A stretch of 64,000 nt of DNA from assembly GCF_000512735.1 (NCBI RefSeq), contig NZ_CP007028.1:744001-808000 (forward strand), written 5' to 3'. Positions within the stretch are counted from its first letter, which is position 1. Each line of letters begins with the position of its first letter. Positions 49,608 to 56,822 of this stretch are shown here, piece by piece. The notes beneath the pieces were generated by a model. That model searched no databases. It had not been told where the DNA came from and worked only from the letters and a program-made list of their open reading frames with translations. A program made the position numbers and the translations under genes. The stretch is from Thermocrinis ruber (GTDB lineage Bacteria > Aquificota > Aquificia > Aquificales > Aquificaceae).

Positions 49608-50640
49608 AGATCTTTTGTTTAAAGTTGATAATAAAGAACTTTCATCTAATGTTGATAACAAAAAATCCTCATCTCAGGTTGATAATCCCGCACTGCTTTT
49701 TAACAAGCTTTTGATTTTGCAATACATATGTAAATTTTTCCAAAATCAGGATCTAACAGAGCAATGTAAAGATAAGAAAGGTAAAGACAAAGGTAAAGAC
49801 AAAAAAGATGAAGATGTAAGCAAGCAAGAATATATAAAATCTTTCATAGAAACTTTTAATGGAAAAAACCCTTTTGATGATCTTGAGGGAAAAAGACCTT
49901 TTCAACCACCCGAGCTGGATTGTGTTATACAAGAGAGCTTTAAGCTTAAAACCGCCTACAGGCTTGTAATCGGGGCAGGTTATCCATCCTTTATTGAAAA
50001 CGGCTTTTTGTTCCACCATGTTTATGGCATTCCTTACATTCCCGGGGAGACCTTAAAAGGACTTGCAAGAGCTGTTTTTATACTCTCAGTGGTAGAGGCT
50101 ATAAAAGGAGAAACTAAGCTTTCCAAGATAGAGGAAGTGCTTTCAGAGGAAGCCGAGAAAGAAATTTCAGAGGAAGCCAAAGGTATACTCCATCAAATCC
50201 CAGAGAAAATTAACATAATTTTAGACGATTACACCATAGAAAACCCAGTGGAGACCTTTAGAAAAATCTTTGGTTCCAAGAAAAGAAGAGGGCAGGTAAT
50301 ATTCTTTGATGCTTATCCTGTTGATTTTAATCCATCAGAACATTTTGAAGCAGACATCATGAACCCTCATTACGGAAAGTATTACCAATCCCAATCGGAA
50401 AAGGAAGCACCTTCTGATTGGCTAAGTCCTACTCCCATACACTTTTTAGCGTTAAAAGAGGGCATAGTCTTTGAGTTCAACTTGGGGCTTGCACCTCTTG
50501 AACTGATGGAAGATAATGAAGAGAGACTTTTATTGGAAACTGCAAGGAAATTGCTTGAAGTGGGGCTTGAAAACTTTGGAGTAGGAAGTAAAAAGCGTAA
50601 AGGATACGGATGGTTTTCAGATAAAACCGTAGGGAGGTAA
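49588..50640 (+). CDS. cmr6: Type III-B RAMP protein Cmr6
   Basis: A 350-residue RAMP subunit at the 3' side of the crRNA. The core has YRLVIGAGYPSFIENGFLFHHVYGIPYIPGETLKGLAR and the C-terminal GVGSKKRKGYGWF motif. The N-terminal 75 residues are unusual: a 9-residue (27-base) unit beginning VDN is repeated (VDNKELSSN, VDNKKSSSQ, VDNPALL), then comes a Lys/Asp-rich loop (KDKKGKDKGKDKKDED). No frameshift was seen. The ATG lies inside the cmr5 end. Confidence 0.9.
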   Translation: MKVREIKDLLFKVDNKELSSNVDNKKSSSQVDNPALLFNKLLILQYICKFFQNQDLTEQCKDKKGKDKGKDKKDEDVSKQEYIKSFIETFNGKNPFDDLEGKRPFQPPELDCVIQESFKLKTAYRLVIGAGYPSFIENGFLFHHVYGIPYIPGETLKGLARAVFILSVVEAIKGETKLSKIEEVLSEEAEKEISEEAKGILHQIPEKINIILDDYTIENPVETFRKIFGSKKRRGQVIFFDAYPVDFNPSEHFEADIMNPHYGKYYQSQSEKEAPSDWLSPTPIHFLALKEGIVFEFNLGLAPLELMEDNEERLLLETARKLLEVGLENFGVGSKKRKGYGWFSDKTVGR

Positions 50641-50643
50641 GCC

Positions 50644-52102
50644 ATGAGTGTTAAAAGGATAATTTATCAAATTGGAAGGTTTGAGAGTTCTATTGATGAA
50701 AAAGTAAACTTTGAAATTGAAATTAATGATAAACCCTATTCATGTGAACTATCTTCCTTTGCACTCAAGAAGTATTTTGGAGAATCTACTAAAGTTATCC
50801 TTGTTTATCCTGTTAGTATTTTACTAAATGAAAAAGCCTTAAAAGGAATAGAGAATAAACTAAATAAGAACCTTGCGGGAGAAAGAAAGGATGAAGAGGA
50901 TCTTAAAAGCTTTTATGAAAAAATAGAAGGTATTGTAAAAAAACCTGGAGAAAAGGAAAAATATATAAAAAAAATCCCTGGGAATATCTAAAGGAACATC
51001 CACACTCAAAAAAGCTGATGATTTTATAGTAATTCCGAGCATTGGTGAATTCTCAGGAGAGAAATTTTCTTCTCCATTAGGAAACATAGTCCTAAGGATC
51101 TTAATTGATATGATTGAAAGATATAAAAATGAACCCTTTGATGAAATGTATTTAGATATTTCAAGTGGGCATAACATATACACCTATGCTTTGGTTGAAG
51201 CCGGTAGATTGTTTTTAACTCTTATGAAGCTTGAAGACTTCCTAAAGGAGAAAGATATAAAAGTTTTTATAGCTATATCTGAGCCAATAACCGCAGGATC
51301 TGGTCAAGATAAAAATAGTCAAGATAAAAAGTATTATAAGATCTTCAAGGATTTTCAATTAGATGTTAAGGGATTCTTCTACTTTCCTGAAAAGCCACAA
51401 GAAAACAGCGAAAATGCATTCTCAAAATACGCTAATAAATTAAGTGAGACTATTAAAGGTAAAGAGGATAGAGAACTTAAACGAAAGATAATGAACATGC
51501 TTTACAAAACCTATTTGTTCTATTCAGCCCTCAGGAACAATTTGCCACTGGTAGTTTACTATTTATGCACCCTTGAAGAATATAGATATACAGAAAATGA
51601 TGTTAAAAACTTGCTTGAAGAAATAGTAAATCTTTTAAAGCGAAGATTAGACGAAAATCTGAAGGAATCACCCACTGATTTAAATTTTGAAGATTTAAGA
51701 AAATTGTTTATAATTTTAGGATTAGCTATAGGAATTATAAGGGTGTTGGAGAAACGTGAGATATGTAAAGGGATTAAAGAAGAAGTGGAAGTGAATTTGA
51801 AGGATATAAGACGATTATTTGCTGAGGAGGAAAGTAGTATTTACGGATATTTTGGGCTTAAAACTAACGTTCCGTATTTACACCAAGAAATTCGGAATAA
51901 CTTTACAGAAAAAGACGAAAAGAATTTAATTACAAATGAGTGGAAACTGTTGAAATATATATTAGAAGAAAAACCTAACGAGAAAGATACACAAATCCAT
52001 CCACGCAATGTTTTAGCGCACTGTGGCTTTGAGAGGAACATAACAGAGGTGAGAAAGACTGATGATGGGGATATTCTTAATAAAATATACGAGCTACTAT
52101 AA
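50644..52102 (+). pseudogene. csx1: csx1 (CARF-HEPN ribonuclease) with a frameshift at an A8 tract
   Basis: Csx1 is a cA4-activated RNase. Frame one (50644-50991) gives the start of the CARF domain and ends GEKEKYIKKIPGNI. The true continuation lies in the next frame: KKSLGISKGT, then ADDFIVIPSIGEFSGEKF and LDISSGHNIYTYALVEAGR of CARF, and a C-terminal HEPN domain with RNVLAH (RxxxxH). The switch coincides with eight As at 50967-50974; seven would restore the frame. After the stop at 52102 another frame reads KEIVKEKGKEKIKEY to 52216, so a second shift near 52075 may also have cut the natural C-terminus. Confidence 0.83.
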
Positions 52103-52228
52103 AGAAATTGTAAAAGAAAAGGGAAAAGAAAAAATAAAAGAATATACTAATTCAAAAGAAATTTTCAAGGAAAAGATTGTAAAAGGTGTGTTGCTTAGGT
52201 ATGGAGAAATGGATTAAGGAGTAATAAA

Positions 52229-52690
52229 ATGGAACTACTACTCCTTCTAATCATTGCCATAATACTCCTTGCATGGAGGATAAACAGCGAGATGTCTGCC
52301 ATTAAACCGTTAAGCCATCCGTTAATTCAAAAACAGCAAGAAGACCAGTCTAATTTTGTTCCTACTGAGGATGAAGAAGACAGGATGAGAAAGCATAGTT
52401 CGGCAGATGATAGCTACAATGACTGGTTCGCTGATAGTTTCTCCAGTTCAAGCTTTTTGGATGATGATGATAGGTCAAGCAGTTCTGACGACGATATTTA
52501 CACAGATCCGTCTTATTGCCATCTTCCGGGAAACATATACTACCATATATGCCACGATGACAATGATAAGTCAAGCATTTTTGACAACCACTGGAGCAGT
52601 TCTAGCTGGAATGATTGGACTTCAAGTGGGTCTGATGATTGGGGAAGTAGTTCGTGGGACAGCTGGAGCAGTTCCAGTTGGGATAGCTAA
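52229..52690 (+). CDS. Membrane-anchored Ser/Asp/Trp-rich low-complexity protein
   Basis: A 153-residue protein, not recognised. One N-terminal membrane helix (LLLLIIAIILLAWRI) is followed by a very acidic, serine-rich region (SSSSFLDDDDRSSSSDDD). A middle patch has two cysteines and three histidines (YCHLPGNIYYHICHDD). The tail consists of Trp/Ser/Asp repeats (SSSSWNDWTSSGSDDWGSSS). The composition is unlike its Lys/Glu-rich neighbours. It lies between the type III-B and I-B modules, behind csx1. It may be an exported, divalent-metal-binding or adhesive protein, but no function can be assigned. Confidence 0.65.
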   Translation: MELLLLLIIAIILLAWRINSEMSAIKPLSHPLIQKQQEDQSNFVPTEDEEDRMRKHSSADDSYNDWFADSFSSSSFLDDDDRSSSSDDDIYTDPSYCHLPGNIYYHICHDDNDKSSIFDNHWSSSSWNDWTSSGSDDWGSSSWDSWSSSSWDS

Positions 52691-52735
52691 GCTTGGTTTA
52701 TAATCTATTCCATAATCTATTTAGGGAGGTTTGCT

Positions 52736-53377
52736 ATGAAAAAACTTATGTTGATTATGGCACTTTTTATAGCTACACCAGTGGTTAAGTCTCAGGAAAA
52801 CATTTACCTCGTGCCCGAAAGGGCAAACATGCGTATAAACGTGGCAGTCCAGATAGCAAAGCAGTTAAAAGATAGGGGCTACGACAAGATAGCGGTGGTT
52901 TATATGAACACATCCGACCTCTGTGCCTTGACCGCAGCATCTTTGGTGGCAAGCCTAAAGACCTTGGGCGTAGAAGCATACTACCTTAAGGGCGCAGACC
53001 CTGACCTTCCTTCAAAGATAAGGAACCTGGGGGCAAATTGGATATACCTTGCATACTTTGGAGAAAGACCATACGAAGAGGTTCAAGGGGCATTAAACCA
53101 AGACTTGCGAATATTGGCTTCTGGTTTTGAAAGGGCAAACCTTATAGTGCATCCTTCCACCCTAGGGCTTGGCTTCCTTGCGGGGGTTTTGGTGGACGAT
53201 AAAATCGGAGAATTTTTGAGCAGGTCCAACATAAAGGGCTTTACTGTTCAACAGGGTAAAGCTGAGATGGTAAGCGTAAAGGTAAAGGACTTGGAGATAA
53301 CAATAGAGCCCGAACCACTACCTAAAAAGGAAACTCCAAAAACTCCCAAAACTCCAACAAGGAAAAGAACAAGATAA
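52736..53377 (+). CDS. Secreted/periplasmic protein of unknown function
   Basis: A 213-residue protein with a signal peptide (MKKLMLIMALFIATPVVKS). The alpha/beta domain of about 165 residues (INVAVQIAKQLKDRGYDKIAVVYMN, GVEAYYLKGADPDL, NWIYLAYFGERPYEEV) recalls periplasmic-binding or Rossmann-like folds. The basic tail is a Pro/Thr/Lys repeat (KTPKTPTRKRTR). The family is not recognised. TATAAT at 52699-52704 and GGGAGG precede the ATG. It is followed by a 63-residue protein with a 3-base gap and is inserted between two CRISPR modules without an evident link. Confidence 0.7.
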   Translation: MKKLMLIMALFIATPVVKSQENIYLVPERANMRINVAVQIAKQLKDRGYDKIAVVYMNTSDLCALTAASLVASLKTLGVEAYYLKGADPDLPSKIRNLGANWIYLAYFGERPYEEVQGALNQDLRILASGFERANLIVHPSTLGLGFLAGVLVDDKIGEFLSRSNIKGFTVQQGKAEMVSVKVKDLEITIEPEPLPKKETPKTPKTPTRKRTR

Positions 53378-53380
53378 ACA

Positions 53381-53572
53381 ATGGAGATAGCATACAAAGA
53401 CTTTCACAGAAAAATGGCACCCTTCAGAGAAGAAAGTTTAGAGGATATTTTGGAAAATCAGGTTAATCAGTGGATAAGGTTAAACAATATTCAGGTTATA
53501 AATGTGGAAACCCTTTGGGAGAGAAACAGCCACGTTTCGGTAGGGGTGAGGGTGTGGTATATCAAAAAGTAA
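53381..53572 (+). CDS. Hypothetical 63-residue protein
   Basis: A small soluble protein (YKDFHRKMAPFREESLEDIL, NVETLWERNSHVSVGVRVWY) with an amphipathic helix then a beta-like C-terminus. No family is recognised. It follows the secreted protein with a 3-base gap and no separate promoter, so the two are probably co-transcribed. It lies just upstream of the cas7 promoter. Confidence 0.55.
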   Translation: MEIAYKDFHRKMAPFREESLEDILENQVNQWIRLNNIQVINVETLWERNSHVSVGVRVWYIKK

Positions 53573-53608
53573 AAAAGACTGTCAGGTTTTAAGGTCTCGG
53601 GGAGTCAT

Positions 53609-53628
53609 TATAATAAAGTAGGGAGGTG
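53609..53628 (+). promoter_or_regulatory. Promoter/RBS of the type I-B cas operon
   Basis: TATAAT at 53609-53614 is followed by GGGAGGTG at 53621-53628, just before the cas7 ATG (53633). No -35 hexamer of good quality is seen at 17 bases. The preceding gene ends at 53572, so the cas operon likely starts here. Confidence 0.55.
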
Positions 53629-53632
53629 AAAC

Positions 53633-54688
53633 ATGAAAGGAATGCTAACACTAACTCTCATAACCCAGAGGGCTACAAGCCTAAACTACGGAGAAAACAT
53701 AGGGAATGTATCTATCCTTAAAAAGCTTTCATTAGGAGACAATTCTCAGATTACCTATGTGTCCGACAAGGCACTCAAATACGACATAAGGAGAAAAGGT
53801 AAGGAAGAGAAAGGATGGAGACTTTTGGATGAGAAGGTGAAGGAGCTCATTGAAGGTTCAATTGTTCAGGTGCCTAAAGAAACAAAAGGTAAGAAAAAGA
53901 AATCAAAAGAATCCACGGAAACCGAAATGCAAGACGTTTTGGATGTTGATGAATTTGCAAAAAAATTAATACGTGAATACCAAGAGTTTGACTTGTTTGG
54001 AGGGCTTTTTACTAATCTCATAAGGGCAAATGGTGAAAGCATAGGACTATCTTACGGAGACAGCGTCAAAAGAACCGCACCCGTTAAAATCACCTACGCG
54101 TATTCCACCTCAAAATTCCAAGGAGACATGGACTTTATGAACAACATAGAAGCTTACAACAGATACATAAGGCATATAGAACAAAAAGACGCCCAAGTAA
54201 TAACCCAATCCGAACAGCATACCGCACACTATTACTACACTATAGCCATAGACTTGGACAGAATAGGAGTATGGGAAACTGAAAATGGAACTGAGGAAGT
54301 GATTCCGGCAGAAGAAAAGGCAAAAAGAGTGAAGGACCTTTTGGACATAATAAGAACCCTTTCAAGGCAAATAAGAGGGAGATATGAAAATCTCTCTCCC
54401 ATCTTTGTTATAGGTGGGATTTATAAAGTAAAAAATCCGTTCTTTATGGGATGCGTAAGTGCAAAAGAAACTGAGGACGGCAAACTGCTTTTAGACGTTA
54501 ACAGACTTCTTGACTGCAAGGGAATAATACCTGAAGAGGAAAGAGCTAACACCCTTTGCGGATTGCTTTCTGGATTCTTTGCCAACGAGCAGGAGATAAG
54601 AGAAAAGCTAAATTGCAAGAGTGTAGAGGAGGTCTTTGAAGAGCTAAAGAACAAGGTGGGGGAGATCTATGGAGTGTCTAAGGGTTAA
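53633..54688 (+). CDS. cas7: Type I-B Cascade backbone protein Cas7 (Cst2/DevR family)
   Basis: A 351-residue Cas7 protein that coats the crRNA spacer in Cascade. Family traits are LTLTLITQRATSLNYGENIGN at the start and FDLFGGLFTNLIRANGESIGLSYGDSVKRTAPV. The autoregulator-like motif HTAHYYYTIAIDLDRIG is also present. A Lys-rich insertion (TKGKKKKSKESTETE) occurs near residue 90. It opens the type I-B operon and overlaps the Cas5-Cas8 fusion gene by 20 bases. Confidence 0.9.
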   Translation: MKGMLTLTLITQRATSLNYGENIGNVSILKKLSLGDNSQITYVSDKALKYDIRRKGKEEKGWRLLDEKVKELIEGSIVQVPKETKGKKKKSKESTETEMQDVLDVDEFAKKLIREYQEFDLFGGLFTNLIRANGESIGLSYGDSVKRTAPVKITYAYSTSKFQGDMDFMNNIEAYNRYIRHIEQKDAQVITQSEQHTAHYYYTIAIDLDRIGVWETENGTEEVIPAEEKAKRVKDLLDIIRTLSRQIRGRYENLSPIFVIGGIYKVKNPFFMGCVSAKETEDGKLLLDVNRLLDCKGIIPEEERANTLCGLLSGFFANEQEIREKLNCKSVEEVFEELKNKVGEIYGVSKG

Positions 54689-56822
54689 ACTCTACACTCC
54701 CACGGGGATTTTCAAAAACCCTCTTTCCATAAAGGGTATAGAGATCTATCCGCTTCCGCCCTACTCCACCATAATAGGGCTGATTTACCGGGCGATGGGA
54801 AGAAAGTGGAACGGAGAGTATTTCCAAATCTCTATTCAAGGGGATTATCAAGCTATATACCGGGACTATGTGTGGTTTAAAAAACATAACTTCAAAGACA
54901 AAGAGCTTAGCAGACTCCCATTACAGGTTCCAATTCTCTATAACCTGTGGCTTTTGATCCACATAAAGGCAAGCGAAGAACTTTTGAATGAAATTGAGAA
55001 CGGTTTAAAAGAGCCAAAGGAACTTCTCTTTCTGTCGGGAGGAGAGTATCCGGTGAAGGTGGAAGAGGTAAAAAGGGTAAAGTGCTTTGAAAAGCGTCTT
55101 TCTGAAGAAGAAACAATAACACTAAACTATAACGCATACATACCAAAGGAGTTTAAGGAAAAGATTAGCCTTTCAGGCACCGGTGAAGGAGTACTTTTTA
55201 GCCTCTCTTACTTTTACAAGAATTCCCAAAAGCCAAAAACCTACTCTTGGATTGATGCCTACTACCTTCAAAAGGGAACTGAAATTTGCGGTTCTTTAAT
55301 CCTTGATGAAGATAACAATCCAGTTTTCTTGGCTGAGCCGACAACAAAGGAAATAAAAAAGTCTGAAGGAGAAGAATACGTTAGGTTTTATGCAGGAAAT
55401 TGGCTTATGGCAAGTGCATGCGTGGGAGTTTTGAAGGTTTTGGAAAATGCAGGGGAGGATATAAAAAAATACGTGGAAGAGAGAACTCTAAAAATACCAA
55501 AAAGCTTGTGGGAAAATCTGCCTGAGCTTTACGCGGATTATCTTCTAAAGGACAAGGAAAGTGTTAAGAGATCGTTGGAAGATTCATACAGACAAAAGGC
55601 TGCTGATAGCAATCCATACAATACACTTATATACAGCAGATTAAGAGATTTTCATAGCAATAGCCCGTTTACAAACCAATCTCACGAATATATAAAAAGG
55701 CTTAAAGGGGTTTATTCAGAAAATCTTGAAGAAGTCTTGGGAAAAGTTAAAGAAAGCTTTTTAGAAGCCTACAAAAAACTACTCGCTACAACCAAAGACC
55801 TTTCAAGCATATGCTTTTTCTGTCATGAAAGACACGCCAAAAACTATGTAGATGCTACTACTTTTACTCCACTGTTTGCAAGCCTTGAAACAGTCAGAAA
55901 CTTTATATGGGATCCAATACCCATATGTAAGGAGTGTGAATTTCTACTTTACTTTGCAAGTGCAGGATTTTACAGGTACGTAGGAAAGTATCTTTTCGTC
56001 TATGTTCCTGATGATCTTTTGGAAACTTACAGGCTAAACCTAATTTTAAGCACAGAAAAGGAGATAGAACAGGAAAAACTTAGTAAAGTATGGAGCGTTG
56101 TAAGGTATGTTTTAGACTTGGAAAAACAAAAGAGCAGTTGGGTTTTACAAAACATTTACTTTGTGGAGATAGAAATGGTGGGAGATGCTACTGCAAACAT
56201 ATACTCCTTTCATATAAGCCCAAACTTAGCCAAAGCCATCCGTAAACTGATAGACCATTATCCCAAAAACCTTCAAGACATCTTTTCTGAATTTCTTTTC
56301 TACATCTACACGGGGCGATCCCTTTATGAATTTCTATTTCTTATGCTGTCAGGATTTATCAGAAAGGAAAGTTATAAAAAATTACAAGGAGGAACCATTG
56401 AAAGCAAAATTTTGCAGGCTGGAAGAAATATGAAATACATAAGTCAAAATTTGCTTTTCTTTATAAACTTTCAGGAGGTGCTAAACATGAACGAGCAAAA
56501 AGGTTACATTGATCGGGCTTTTTGGGCAGGAAGAGAACTAAAGAAACTCTACAAAGAAAACGAAAGCACACAGAAAAAGCTTGAACCACTTACATACAGA
56601 CTGCTTGAAGCTATAAGAAGAAAGGATAAAGAATACTTCATCCACAACCTGATAAGGGCATACCTTGAGGTGGAAAAAGAAATTCCTTATCTTTTCAAGG
56701 AAGCTTTGGATGACAAAAACTTTAGCATGATTGCCTACGCCTTTTTGATAGGACTAAACTCTGAGGAGAAAAACAAAGAAGAACAAGCTAACGATTATGG
56801 AGAAAATTCAGAATCTGCTTAA
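54669..56822 (+). CDS. Cas5-Cas8b1(Cst1) fusion protein
   Basis: One uninterrupted 717-residue frame joins two Cascade subunits. Residues 1 to about 222 are Cas5 (LRVKLYTPTGIFKNPLSIKG, YPLPPYSTIIGLIYRAMG), which caps the crRNA 5' handle. Residues about 238-717 are the large subunit Cas8b1/Cst1 (YAGNWLMASACVGVLKVLE) with the CxxC...CxxC pair at Cys382, Cys385, Cys420 and Cys423. The two are normally separate genes with cas8b1 before cas7. The domain junction lies near base 55350. The fusion would fix 1:1 stoichiometry at the tag end. The stop overlaps cas3 by 26 bases. Confidence 0.85.
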   Translation: MECLRVKLYTPTGIFKNPLSIKGIEIYPLPPYSTIIGLIYRAMGRKWNGEYFQISIQGDYQAIYRDYVWFKKHNFKDKELSRLPLQVPILYNLWLLIHIKASEELLNEIENGLKEPKELLFLSGGEYPVKVEEVKRVKCFEKRLSEEETITLNYNAYIPKEFKEKISLSGTGEGVLFSLSYFYKNSQKPKTYSWIDAYYLQKGTEICGSLILDEDNNPVFLAEPTTKEIKKSEGEEYVRFYAGNWLMASACVGVLKVLENAGEDIKKYVEERTLKIPKSLWENLPELYADYLLKDKESVKRSLEDSYRQKAADSNPYNTLIYSRLRDFHSNSPFTNQSHEYIKRLKGVYSENLEEVLGKVKESFLEAYKKLLATTKDLSSICFFCHERHAKNYVDATTFTPLFASLETVRNFIWDPIPICKECEFLLYFASAGFYRYVGKYLFVYVPDDLLETYRLNLILSTEKEIEQEKLSKVWSVVRYVLDLEKQKSSWVLQNIYFVEIEMVGDATANIYSFHISPNLAKAIRKLIDHYPKNLQDIFSEFLFYIYTGRSLYEFLFLMLSGFIRKESYKKLQGGTIESKILQAGRNMKYISQNLLFFINFQEVLNMNEQKGYIDRAFWAGRELKKLYKENESTQKKLEPLTYRLLEAIRRKDKEYFIHNLIRAYLEVEKEIPYLFKEALDDKNFSMIAYAFLIGLNSEEKNKEEQANDYGENSESA

